In this document: positions 1-13,100 of the stretch, piece by piece | Position numbering within the stretch: the first letter of the stretch is position 1 | Layout of the letters: every line of letters starts with the position of its first letter | Assembly (NCBI GenBank): GCA_013365325.1 | Contig: JABVXV010000505.1 | Coordinates: 1-32,979 of the forward strand | DNA: 32,979 nt | Reading direction: 5' to 3' | Origin: Dipetalonema caudispina | Taxonomy: Eukaryota > Nematoda > Chromadorea > Rhabditida > Onchocercidae | The notes under the pieces: generated by a model | What the model was told of the DNA's origin: nothing | Seen by the model: the letters and a program-made list of their open reading frames with translations, nothing else | Databases searched by the model: none | Program-made: the position numbers and the translations under genes

Positions 1-613
1 CAATACTACCGCCAACAGCAACAACAGGAGTTCTCAACAATTCCACCCGAAGACTATCACCGTGAGCAAGAAGTACACCCACAGCCTTCTGAATCCGAAC
101 TCGACCAATACTACCGCCGACAGCAACAACAGGAGTTCTCAACAATTCCACCCGAAGACTATCACCGCGAGCAACAAGTACACCCGCAACCTTCTGAATC
201 CGAACTCGACGAATACTACCGCCGACAGCAACAACAGGACTTCTCTACAGTTCCACCCGAAGATTATCATCGCGAGCAAGAAGTACGCCCGCAGCCTTCT
301 GGATCTGAACTTGACGAATACTACCGTCGAGAGCAATCACAACAACCGGACCAGCAGCCTTCTGGATACCCGTCCGATGACTACTATCGTCAGCAACAGG
401 AGCAACAGGAGCTGTCGAAATTCCCACTTGAAAACTATCATCGACAGCAAGAAGCACAACCACAGCCTTCTGTTCCGTTACCTGATGATTATTACCGTCA
501 TCACCAGCAGCAGTATATTGGAGAAACTCATGAGGATAGCTGGGCAGCACAACAACATTATCCTGACGGCAACAGGGATGTATTCCAAGAACAACCATCT
601 TCAAATGTTCAAG
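1..613 (+). repeat. 105-bp coding tandem repeat (35-residue Gln/Tyr-rich unit)
   Basis: Reading frame 1 is open from the first base and repeats with a 105-bp period: units start at 1, 106, 211 and 316, followed by diverged copies near 376 and 484. Each unit reads roughly (D/E)-YYRRQQQQ-(E/D)FSTxPPEDYHREQ and then QPSESEL. The array probably extends upstream of the window. Frame 1 is preferred over the longer-looking frame 2 because its donor after 613 (phase 1) joins in frame to the TSP1 exon at 804. It would be an extended, low-complexity segment N-terminal to the TSP1 modules. Confidence 0.75.
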
Positions 614-803
614 GTTTTTGTGTCCTTCTTGATAACTTGTTTTCTTTTGAATATGTATTTCATTTACAGCACAATTTCAGTTATAACAGACTTTATCAAA
701 ATCCCAATTGCTTCACAAACTGAATTCTGAATAATATTATCAAACTTTTCTAATTATTAAAATGTTTGATGACGTTAATTTAGGACTACTTACTTCATTG
801 TAG

Positions 804-979
804 ATTGGAATCTGTGGACAACATGGTCGATCTGTCCGATTACATGCGGTGATAGCGTACAAACAAGACGACGAACATGTCCAGCTGGAAATCGCTGTTA
901 CGGTGAAACAACTCAACAAAGACCGTGTCATTTCAGACCATGCGGTATGCAGGCGGAATGGAGCGACTGGTGTCATTGC
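804..979 (+). pseudogene. TSP1 exon, best preserved module of the decayed gene
   Basis: The acceptor TTGTAG precedes 804 and the donor GTAGGT follows 979. The exon is 176 nt and keeps the phase of the upstream repeat exon. It encodes a near-complete TSP1 module: DWNLWTTWSICPITCGD, then QTRRRTCPAG, a Cys-Tyr-Gly-Glu segment and PCHFRPCG. It then begins a second module with AEWSDWCHC. No defect is visible in this exon by itself. Confidence 0.75.
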
Positions 980-3900
980 GTAGGTCACTAAAAAATGTGA
1001 CAAATACTTTTTTACTTTTGCGAAACATACACTTCTGCTTATTATTTTTGTTCCACTGTATGGATTTCTAGTTATATTTTCCATTCTCAATTAAGTTGAA
1101 GAAATTCAAAATTCTCATTATACTTTTATTCACATATTATGTAAAACGTGAATGTTACCTGCACTGCCACTGTCATGCCGTTTTACGTTTATATTGCACT
1201 TTTTTTTGTTCTTAAACTGCCATTATTAAAATCCTTACCTATAATTTTTTCTTCTAAGCCTTTGTCCAAGTATATTTGCATTTATATCATTACTCTGCCT
1301 TGCAAGAAAAAGAAGACGAATAAAAATAACGTGAAACTACTCTAAACTTGGCTATTGTTGCCCTTTCAGGCATTCAGAAATTTAGAATGTTACGTGGTTT
1401 TAATTATAATGTATGCTTTATATAGTCATATAAAGTTTTCTACATGGATATTTAACGCTGAATAAGGAATTTTGGCAGTTTGCTTATAATTCGGAATAAT
1501 ACGCGTTTTCCGAAAGTAATAATTAATTGAAGTAGAAGCAGAGTTTGAGCATACTACACTGGATTAATAATATTTTCTTGCACAATAATTTACAAAATTA
1601 ACTTTCGGACACGATGAAACAACAACTTGGTGGATTTTGAAGTATGAATGCTTTAGATTATTCTTAAATTAATTGTTGTTTGCTTACTTCCAATGTTTAA
1701 ATCTCGTTTCGGATAACTCATTGCTAGTGAGCAAAGTAATGGAAGCACAGGTAAGAATGCCATCCATCATCACAATATCTCTTTTATCTGCAAACCTTAG
1801 GCAAGTATGAAATTTCCAGCAACTCGTGGGAAATTGAAAAGACGGAGATTGCAAATTTGTGGCAGGTCGATGCAAGGGAAATAATGAGGTAATTTGATGA
1901 TGAGGTAATGAGTAAATTTAAAACTGTTCGAAATTTTTGCAAAACTTATAGCACCAGATGAATGATAAATAATGTTAGCGAGCTTCATAAACCTAGTAGG
2001 ATTCTAAGATAAGTGTGTGTAATAATGGTTCATGTATCTCTGGTTGGACTGATTGGTCGAATTAGAAAACATGCAGCGCAAATTATGGTGGAGAATTGCA
2101 AAAAGATATCGCACTTGTTCATCTGGCAGCTATTCAGGTCGTTTCATTCATCATTATCTCTTACTGTTATTGAAAAAATATGATACTTTCAGTGCATAAG
2201 CAAATTGAAAAGCCCGAGAATCGCTATACAACATTATACGTATTCTAAGAATTCGTTGGAGATAGTCTTTGCGGAATGGAATTTATTTCAGGATCAAGTC
2301 TCGATGAATTTCCCTGTGCTTTATTAGCATGTCCTTTCTGGTCAAGCTGAGGATTATACATGGCATGTTCTAAGTGTTGCTGCTTGGGTGCTCGTCTTTT
2401 TCGGCGGAGAATATGTCTGAGAGGTACAAATTGTATTGTACTTTTTTTCTTTCTTCCTTGTAAATAATTTTCAGTAAAGCATATTTCGCATGTAAAATTC
2501 ATATCAATCAGTCCAACAACAACAGTAGAAGTAGAAAACAGAGGAACATTACTGTAAACAATCGGACTAAACGAATTGGACAAGGACCATGCTTGATACG
2601 AGTCTGTGCTGTAAGCTTCCTGAAACTTAGATAGACCGAACAAACGATTAACTTGACTGTTTTAACAATAGTAATAATAAGATACAAGTGAAGAAAATAT
2701 TGCTTGTGACAATTTGCAACCATGTCCTGAATGGTCTGAGTGGGAGAATTTGCCCGAATGTTCAACAACCTGCGGATATACGTTAGCGCAGCTTTAGTTT
2801 TGAAAATTTTCTTAAATTATTACATAATTAACGGATAATTTGTAATCTGTAATAAAGATCAAAAAATTGCTACTCTTTCATTCGTTTCTTTTTTCCTCGT
2901 CCATTTTTTGAACCAGATAACAGTGGAAAATGTATGAATGCTTTATTGTTCTTCCCTAGAAGAACTTGCAGGTTGCAATAAAGCAATTCAATCATAAGAT
3001 GATTTAGGTAACCGGATTCAGGAAAGGAATTGTGAGCTTCCCAAATGTTCCTTCTGGTCACAATGGAAACAGTGGCCATCGTGTACGGTAACCTATGGTG
3101 ATGGAATGAAGCAACGGAAACGTGTCTGTCGGAATGATGTCGATTGTCCAGGTGTTGATGAAGTAAGTAGAGTACTTGTTTTTTTCGCATTTGTAATCAA
3201 AACTGGCCTACTTATTGTTTGAAGTGTGACAACTTTGAGTGATTGAAGTTGGAATTTTAATTGTCGATAATTTGTTTATTGTTGATAAAAAATCGGTGTG
3301 ATACGGAATTTCGAAAACGTCAAAAATTAAAGAATAGTTTGCTTTGTATTGCCTTGTATTGCCATGTTCCACTTGGTCATCATGGGAGTATTGGAATCGG
3401 TGTTCAGAAAACTGTAGACTACGACAGAAAACAAGAATCCGAAGATGTCATAACAGCGAAGGAGAGCTATCTGCTGATTCGGCTTATCATCGGTAAAAAT
3501 TGTCTTCAATAAGTTCAGATAATTTACTGATCAGCGTTCATAAATTAACTATTTAATTTAAGTTTAGTTTTTTTGCCCAGATATTCATATTAGCTGGAAA
3601 TATTATTTAAAAAAACATTTTACAAGTTCTGATAAAAATTCTTCAGCAGACTATTCCTTGTTTTGAACGACATTGTTGTCATTGGTCATCATGGCGTAGT
3701 TATGGATCATGTAGTCATGATTGTGGAATTGGTAAAAGGCGACGAGAAAGGCAATGTCAACGACCACGCTTTGGTATGCGGTATTACTTTATTAATATGT
3801 TAGTACGACTTAAAAAGAATTCAATCCACAGATGTTAGTGAAAGAATCCACACTGAGACAATAGTGATAAAAACGAAATAATGCAAAATACAGTAATTAT

Positions 3901-4558
3901 GTACTGACAAAATCTTCAACAAACACTTTATAATGAAAAATTTTGTGACAAGTCCAATTTTAATAATTAATTTCAGTGATAATTTTGGAGTAAAAGATGT
4001 GTTATTTTGTTAATAAACATTGCTAAGTATAAACTGTTTATCTGATAAAATGTATAGATGCATTATTATGTTGCTTTTACAAACATTTCAGATGCATACA
4101 GAAGCAATAACAAGATGAATAGAATAATGTTATATTTGCATAATTAAAAGCTATGAATGATTGAACTTCCAGAAGGACAGGAAGATGAAAGTTGTACGTA
4201 CCTGGACCAGATGTTGAAAAGGGTGAATGTAATTCAAATCCTTGTAAGCCACAATGTCAGGAGACCCATTGGTATACATGGTTACAATGCATGTCTGATC
4301 ATCCGTGTAAGCCAGAATTCTCAACCAGGCTAAATTATATTCAATTATCTAAGAGAATTATTAGCTTTAAAAATAGCACTTGAACTAAATTGTACATTTA
4401 GAAATAAAAATGTGAAATATTTTAGGAAATGTATTGGAGAAGCAAGATGCTATTGTGAAGGTGCAATTGAAGAAATGAAGAAATGTAATATCTGGCAATT
4501 TTCTATCCTTTCATTATCTTCATTATCTCAAATTACTCCTTGTTGTATATCAATCTAA

Positions 4559-7147
4559 TAATTGTTTACATGAAAACTCTACAAATAATATTTTTTGTAC
4601 TATTATAAGTGATAATGTAATGAAAGTATATTATTAAATGAGCAATTTACTTCTGTCTAATAATTTTATCACTTTATTTTAACCAGTTATTCCTCTTCCA
4701 ATCATTTATTGATTTATCAGCTATTCCTCTTCTGATCTTCTGATTTTATCGGTTATTTTTTTCTAGTTTTAAATTTCAAGTACAGGTATCCTCAGTAAAG
4801 AATCATAAGTAGAAAATTTTACAAAAACTAAATCATATTAAGAAATAATGAAGGTATTTCTGCAAATCGTTAGCTTTGCTAAAGATAGGCATGAACTATA
4901 TTGCTTATCATTTATTTATGTATTAATTGAAAAGCTGACATGTTTTTACCAATCATATGACAATAATACAAGTGTTAATTTCTTGAGAAGAAATTTAATA
5001 GCAGATATCGAATTTCAAATGATTATTATTTACTTAAGTCATTAAAATGATGAAACGAATCAATTTATATTGTAAAAGAGTATAGGACAAGAAAGGATAT
5101 TCACCAAAAGCCGAAAATAATTGAAAGCATACTGCAAAACATCAAACACATTTAGTCTAAAATATCACTCTCATTTATTAACCAAATGTTGTTTTGAAGC
5201 AATATTTTAAAAAAAATTCTGAAAAATATTAAAGCATACAACAACTCTTATCATATGTGGAATCAACGTAATTCAAACTATTTTCAGTCAAAAAAATGTT
5301 TGAAAAACATTAATTCAACAATTAAAAAACAATATACGTTCCTTAAACGCAAAGAATTTCACTGATAAAGATGTATAAAGAATTGGATAAGATGATAAAT
5401 TCAAGAAAAGGTTTCAAAACCGAAATTAGCCTTATATCAAACCAGGCTGGTTTTTTGCCATCTTAAATTATTCTTTGCTTTGTATCATCATTTCCCTGAC
5501 TAAATTTTCCTTTTTTTTTTTTCTAGCTTGGAAATTCACTTCACATCCATAATTATTTCATGCATAACTTTCAGTTAACTGAATTCTACATGATTCGTTA
5601 TTCAAATTTATTTGTTGTTTGACACTTATTTGTTTCTAAAGTCGTGTGACAGTGATCGTGATAGGAACAAATAATCAACGTAAACTTGAATCGTTTACTT
5701 TGGACTGTACTTATTTTCACGCCATTTTGAACAACATAGCCAAATATTTGGGCTTCAGTTTCAAGTATGACTGGATTATGGCATGATTTTTCTTGAGTGC
5801 GGTAATTTCTAGTATCAGAATAACAAACATTTGAATAAAAACTGTATAGTGGATTCAAATTGTTGATATTGTATTTTATTCGTGAATTTCTTACTACGAC
5901 TATGACGTCATATCCAAAAACAAACATTTCAACAAGTCATTTATTTTACGAAAAACAAGTATCCACCATTGTTTGTTTGTCATCCACATGTTTCCTTAAC
6001 TTTTATTTACTCAAGTCCTTTACTTTATTTATTGGAACAGAACAATACCTTTTTGATCTTTTATTGACAAGATGAATGTTACTGGAAGAGTTGAAAGTGG
6101 TCTATTTTGAATTAATTCATAATAGGAAATGTAAAAATATATGCTATTGAACATGCATGGCTAACTTATAGTAATACTTCCAAATTTCAAACATATTTTC
6201 TATTAATAAACATTAACTGACCAATTGTAGCCTTGTCTAATTTAAATTTGTTGAATTTTAGATAAGCTCATTAAATTAATACCTTCTCGATACTTCGTCA
6301 CTCTTTAATAAAACTGATGGGTTTCTAATCCATTTAAATAATTATAATGCAATTTAATATTTTTTCATCGTGCTGTTCATCTCATTTCTCACAATCTGTT
6401 AGCAATTTTTCAAACAACAGAGATTAGCTGAACTTATCTCTTCCTATCTTAAGTTATCCTTATCACTTGTAAATTCTATGTGCTAGTTTCCCTCAAAACT
6501 ATTTGTTCTTCATTCTCATCCATATTACTTTTAAGTAAGCAATTTCTTAAAATAAAAGAAAAATCGGAAGTCCGATAAATTACTTTGTACAGTTGAAGCC
6601 GATTAAAGTATTTATCGAAATAAAAAAAGATACAAAAAAATAAAAATACTTACTGAGCCAGTGTATAATATACCAATACAATGATATGATAATCATTTTG
6701 ACAACGGTAAAAATAACTGGAGTGATAGATTCAATATATCATTTGACGATGTGTTAAATTTTCATTGTTGTGGCAATCAGAAAAAATTCATTTAAGGCTC
6801 TCAAATTTGGAAAATCACGATTTCTATTTAACTATTTCGAAATTTATCGAGGTATTAAAGGTTAAGAAGAGAAAAAGAAAGATTTAGAAAACAGAGAGAA
6901 ATATCACCGATGGTACCCGTACATGAGCATTCACGGTAGGCAATAATTGTTTTGTAACTAATTGCAAACTGAATTGATATCTTATGTCATAAAATTTATA
7001 CATTTTGAATACGTAATGTTTTTTAAAAAGGATTTTCTATTACCATCTTTCACTCATATATTCTTTACATAAATTCAAATGAAAAAAGTGTAGAAAAGAA
7101 TTTGCCAACAAGAATGAATGGACCGCTTTGTTGAACTAACTACCTCA
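4559..7147. other. Convergent intergenic region, no gene seen
   Basis: This 2.6 kb of AT-rich DNA lies between the 3' ends of the TSP1 pseudogene and the cysteine-rich gene. Open frames are short, lack splice-compatible partners and show no recognisable protein motif. A small perfect inverted repeat (ATCGGA-AG-TCCGAT, 6563-6576) is the only structure noticed. Confidence 0.6.
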
Positions 7148-10100
7148 CTAACAAGTTCCTGAATTGAGAAGTTCTCGAAGAGAATTCTGCTGTTTTGCAT
7201 CCATCCAAAAATGATCCTCATCATCATGTTCACAGTATGCTCCTTTTTCATGAAAACCTATTGGGCACTGATCAACTGAAATGATACAGTGATATCTGAT
7301 ACTAGAATTATTAATTCGATAATCTTCTTAATGGTTCAATTAACAGCTTTCATTCTTTATCAGTGTTATCTAAGCTTGCCATAAATAAATTTCACTGATA
7401 CTTCAGTTATTTCAAGAAATAATATAAAATAACTTACAGCATCGTCCATAAAGTAATTTGCCATTAGAACACTGGCACTGTGACATCTCTTTATCACTGT
7501 TTGTTGAGCAATAAGTGTTGCTACATCTTGCAGAACATTCCATATCACTTGTACAGCCATATTCACCTGGCCACAATTTCCTAAATGTTCGAATCCTTTA
7601 GTATTAAAAATTAAAGCAAATTAAACTTATAATGAAAGATAGACTGATAAAGATAAGAAAGAAATGATAATAGAACTTAGAACAAATGAAAAGTAGAAGT
7701 AAAAATGATAGTACATGCGACATTCTCCTCTTATGCACTTCTCATTGGGAAGACAGGTGCTATCCGGATCGAGATTGGCAACCGATGTATTCCACAAGCA
7801 ACGTCGTGATGTCACAACTGCATACCACACTGCAATGTTATTACTATCGATTCATATAGACTGCGGATAGATATTACATCTGCCATTACCAAGTATTATC
7901 GATGTAAACTTACATGGTTGTTCAGTAATGTTACCAGTGGGGGTAAATAAAGGCTTCCTTCGAGCGGTGCTAAATACGAATTTGCAAGGTGAACCATACT
8001 GATCACAACCTGATCGAGCCTGTTAATAAAACTTGGACTACAATTAATCTGGTACGTAAGGTTACTTACGTAAATCGTAACAAAAGGCTTAGAAAAGATT
8101 AACGTGACAGCGAACCTTAGAAAACAAACCATAGAAATAAGATCTGTCACGACAATATGAGCGATTTTATTTCACTATAGTAAAAACTAGTCTTTTTCCC
8201 TTACCTGTTAATAATCACTCCTCTGAGTCTTGTCTTGCTTTTGACCTCTTTTACTAACTTCTGTCTTAAAAAAATCCAAGGTTAAAGATCAAAAACAATA
8301 AATGCTTGCAAGCTGCTTCATAGATAATTGACCAACAAATGACTTTCCCAGGAAAATTCTCGGAAATACGGAAATCTGCAGTACCTTTTCCAATGATATA
8401 GTTGTTGTTGGCGAATATTGGAATAAAATCTATCACCTGTAGTAAAATATCAGAGTTGAATTGTTGACAAGTTGCACCGTTGGATGCAGCACCATTAATA
8501 CATGAACAAATTGATTGCATGCACTGCGCGCCACCAGTATTAAAACCATTGCACTGTGATGATGCTTGACAAGAAGTTCCTGGGAGGTGATCATACACTT
8601 TCACCGATGCTAAATCAAGTAATCGATGAATTAAAATAATACCGCCGTTTGCAATATATAAGTTCAATAAATATTTTATATACCGGAATAAGTTTCCCAT
8701 AACAGTTTTCATGATGCTTTATCATGAAATCTAGAAAGAGAATGACCTTCCGTGAAGAATTAGTATCCAGCAAGAATTATCATTAGAAATAAGTATGAAT
8801 AGCAAAAGTTGAAAGAATGGATGTATATCATAACTGATGTCATGTAGTGCATACGAAAAAGCAGACTACAGCATACTACAACAAAGAAATACCTGAAGTG
8901 CAACATGTACCCATAGTACATGAAGTTTGTGGTGGACAATTATTGTCTGGCGCACATTGACAAATTGCATTCTGATTTGATGGACATATCGGTTCCAACG
9001 ACAACAAACAGCATACTTCCATCGCAGTACAACCAAATCCAGGTGGACAATCAATACCGCGGTTGCATCGTTGATATGCATGAGCACCATTCGGACAGAG
9101 TGGTAATGGTTCCAAACAGCAACCTCGTCCTACGAGTAAAATGATATCATATGTAAATATAGGTTGGAATGGGTAAAGGTCAAGTTATTACAGGACAAGT
9201 TATCAATCTAGATATCAATAAAATGATCGAAACGAAATAGCTAAGATATTTCTCAATTCTTGATATGAAAATATTGAAAGTAATTACATCATCACAGAGA
9301 TGCAATGAAATTATTACGGTAGAAGAAGTAATGGATAGACAACCTTCGCATATATAACCCATTGGACAGCTATTACCATAAGTGCATAGTTGAGTAGCGG
9401 GCTGTCCATTGGAGCATACTGGTAATGGACAGCATACACCATTGTCGCATATCTGAAATGATCGTTTGTCCTGCATATTCGCAGAATTTCTTGAAGGTAC
9501 AATTCGAGATTTGCCAAAAGAAAAAAAAGTTCTTTAATATGTCGAGGGTCGAAATATTAAGAATGATAGTGATAATGCAGTTTTGATTCATCTCCCAGGT
9601 GAGCTGAGATTATCCGCGGTAGCACTAAGTGAATAGGATAACTAGCTATGACAGATGAGTAATTTAACTCTTTCTCGTACTTTCCATTGATTGAACTTTC
9701 ATTATTCCGTCAATTGTAAAGGAAAGATACCTGCCCAATGGGACAAGAATTCCCTTGGCATCGTCCAGAAGGTTGAGCACCGGATGGACACATTGGCAAC
9801 GGACAGCAACCACCATTGTTACATTCCATACCTTGCGGACAAATATTGCCAATTCCACACATTGTTGCCGACAGGATTCCGTTTGAACAAGCCGGCAAAG
9901 GGCAGCATACATCATTAACGCACTGTTGACCTGCTGGACAACAACATCCACCGATTGGACATCTGAATGTATGGTTAGCTCAGATAAGTAGCAATTTTGA
10001 ATATATTAGAGATGCGTTCGTATTGAAGACATGGCATGATTAATTGAGGATTTGCTGTAAAAGTGTAAAGGAATAAATCAAGCACTTGCCGTTGTGATCC

Positions 10101-13100
10101 GATTTGATTACTGGGACAAAGAGGCAGTGGACAGCAACCGCCGTTAGCGCATTCGAAACCATTTCCGCATTCGGCATTGGATACACAGATCCGTAGGGCA
10201 ATAACACCTGAGGAACAGCGTGGTGCAGGACAGCACAAACCGTTGGCACAGATTGTTCCGCTAGGACAACCCATACCTGATGGACAACGACCCACTGCCT
10301 GAATTATCATTTCAACAGTGGAGATTTTCCGTTAATTGAAAAGAAGATATTTGGATGAAATAATCGAAGATTAAATGGGACGATTATTTATTTATAACAA
10401 AGGTTGAGATCCAATCATGCAAAAATTTCGAACAGCAAAAATTTCACATCAAACAACACCTGTATTCCGGTAGGGCAAAATGGTATTGGACAACAGCCAC
10501 CACTAGAGCATTCCATTCCCGGACCACAATCCTATAATAAATTCATTTTTTAACAAGAAAATGAAAGTGGTCCTCAACATAATACCAGGAACCTATTCTA
10601 GGGATATCCTATAAAATTAAGCGAAAGTTGAAAAACGGACCTGATCAACGGTACATCTTGAAACAGCTGTAATGCCACTCCGACAAATTGGCATACGAAT
10701 TGGCTCATGTTGCTGACAGCAACATCCTGATATACAACTAGCCTAGAAAATATTAATTGAAAAATTGAAAATTATATCTATATATAACATTCATAAAGCT
10801 AACAGTATGATGAAATTTGAGAACGAGATGTTTTACCTGTTGTGAGCATGATACTGTTACTGAACCTGTTTGATCACAGAATCCTGTAGCATCTTGACCA
10901 CTAGGACAAACCAAAGGACAGCATACACCACGATAGCAACCACTATTCGCTGGACATTGTTCCATGAAACCGCAAGGTTGAGTTCCAGGAAAACCATCTT
11001 AAATTGGACATCAGTACCAAAATTAAGATGTGTTCATTTTGTTAATCGTAAATTGGTTAAATTAATTTGTCAGATTTTTATAAAACTCACTGGGACACAT
11101 AATAACGATTTGCTGTTGTACCACCGGTACTGGAGTTTGCAGCTGCTGTTGAACAACCGGAATAGGTAAGGATTGCATCAGTGATATCGGTTCTGTTACG
11201 AAACCACAACAGAAACCACTGATTGCGTTACATATCGTTCCAGGTGGACAAGATTGAGTTGGTGAACAAGCTGCCACAGGTGGCCCTGTATTTCCAGGAC
11301 ATACTTCTAAAACACTTGTATCATTTCCAGAATTTAGAAATTGACGAATCCATTTTTGGACACAGTTGAAAGACTAAATTTTTAAATTTAAACCTCTAGC
11401 ATTTATAATCCTTGAAAAGAGAAAAAAACGATTTCATCCAATTAACTGGATAGGATTATTTCATTAAAGATAAAAGAAAAAGTAGGAGTACATCATTTGA
11501 ATTTACTTAATTATTCCGGTTATTAACGTTTTTTTCATTAACTCAAAAATTATCATTAATTTACTATTAAATCTTATTTCAAAAATTAAAAAAAATGCTC
11601 TTCTTTTTTCTCACAATTTTTTCTTTCATTTTATCCATAATTATTTAAATTCTTTCTCGCACACTATAAAAACTGAAAAGAATTACGAGAAGATTATGTT
11701 TTCAAGTGATTTATTTATTGATACTACTTCGTTTCTAACGTCATATTGAATTAAACTTTAAAGTTTTAGAAGAAACTTGCTTTGTAGACTCATAAGTACT
11801 TTTGTCTGATCATTCTTTTTCTTCTTATTGCTATCAAGTGGTTATTGTAAGTTAGATCAAAAAAAACAGGAAAGTATTGGTATTAAAAGTTCTTCCATTT
11901 AATTCTAATATTTGTATTTGGTTAATTTTTGACCGAATGTAGTGTTAGATTTAAATTTGTTAGAATTATCCAAATTAATAATTTGTGCATCTAAAGTAAA
12001 TATTCATTTATACTGGTTATTTATGATTGAAATATATAATATATGAAAAATCTGACGAGGTGAAAAATTATTTATAACTGGTACTGGTACTGGTAACGAT
12101 GGTTCATAACTAGTTCGTACATTTGGTATTGGTTGACAACAGACTTGGTATTCCTAAAATGTTTTACAAAATTAGCAGAACAAAAAAAAAAAAAAGAAGT
12201 GGAACTACAAAAGAAAGGTGATAGAGTTAAACCATTAAAGAAAAAAATATAAATTTCCAAACCTCCGTGCATTGCGAACTCCCAGGACATACATTCATGA
12301 ATGATCGCTGAGCACATCGACTAACCGGTAATGAACCTATCGGACAACCCATCAAATGATCAAGTGAACAAATTTGCAATCTTGCATCAAATGTTGTCCC
12401 TCCACCACATCTCCTGGATGCCCATATTCCGCATGATCTGTAATTCTTCCATATTGTCATGACTTAATCATTTTAACCAACTCAATAAAGAAAGCCGAAA
12501 AATCTACAATTGATTTGAATATCTTTTGATAGAATCATTTGAGTAATTCTTGTCGCATATGACCATTGCCCTCTTTTTAAGCCAAATAATTCCACTGATA
12601 AGGTCTTCTCTTCCGAAAGCACCACTAATTAATCCATCGATTTCTCCTGACATATTATACCTTTACTCACTTCTTCCTCCTATTACAAATACATTTGTTG
12701 TCTACCTGGTTTGTTGTGGTATACATTGTAAGAAAGCAGCATTGTTGTTAGTATCAAATTGCAAGGTTGATGATAACCAGTCGCAAGGTTCTCTTTGTAC
12801 TGGTGCTATATTTGTTACTAAATTTCATATTTGAATCATTTGGGATAAGAAATTTTGTAAAATGGAACAAAATTATTGTTGTTCTTTACCATTAGCTAAT
12901 AATTTTAACTTCTTATCTGCAATGATAATTAGAAATTACTCTTCCTATCAATTCTCATTCCTAAATTCTCAAGCAGATAATGCGTGTTTACTCTTTAACT
13001 ATCAGTAGGCTAAAAAAAAATCATCTAAACAAAACTATAGGTATAATTTGGGTTCCAGTGGAAATCCTTCAGTATCAAAGCAGTCTTTCAATGAATTTTA

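Larger units (their letters stand above)
1..4558 (+). pseudogene. Thrombospondin type-1 repeat gene, 3' part, apparently decayed
   Basis: The gene enters from the left edge. Exon-like blocks are 1-613, 804-979, 1801-1865, about 2000-2137, 2292-2423, 2682-2781, about 2960-3162, 3647-3773, about 4173-4309 and 4426-4558. They encode successive TSP1 modules (WSxW, CSxxCG, RxRxC, then a closing Cys pair), a fold of secreted or extracellular-matrix proteins. Many junctions keep phase: 613/804, 2137/2292, 2423/2682 and 3162/3647 all join in frame. The coding sense is broken, however. In-frame TAG at 2063-2065 and TGA at 2348-2350 both sit where a TSP1 Trp belongs. TAA lies at 2979-2981, followed by a frame change before 2998. 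Conserved Cys positions read Arg (1825-1827) and Tyr (2084-2086, 3094-3096). A one-base frame break near 4195 separates two matching halves of a module. Introns are retained, so this is not a retrocopy. A living gene that skips these exons is possible but less likely. I cannot name the parent gene. Confidence 0.7.

Noticed and set aside
62..730. 222-codon open frame overlapping the left-edge repeat
   Set aside because: It is the frame-2 shadow of the Gln/Tyr-rich repeat exon. Frame 1 is open from base 1, has the 35-residue periodicity and splices in phase to a TSP1 exon.
3261..3512. 83-codon ORF between TSP1 exons
   Set aside because: It lies in the intron between the exons ending at 3162 and starting at 3647, whose phases already join in frame. 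It has no TSP1 features.
9664..9951. 95-codon minus-strand ORF inside the cysteine-rich gene
   Set aside because: It is an alternate frame of exon 12. The real frame shows the CCPLP/CPxG repeat and joins by the GC-AG intron.
10040..10249. 69-codon minus-strand ORF
   Set aside because: It is an alternate-frame shadow of exon 11 of the cysteine-rich gene.
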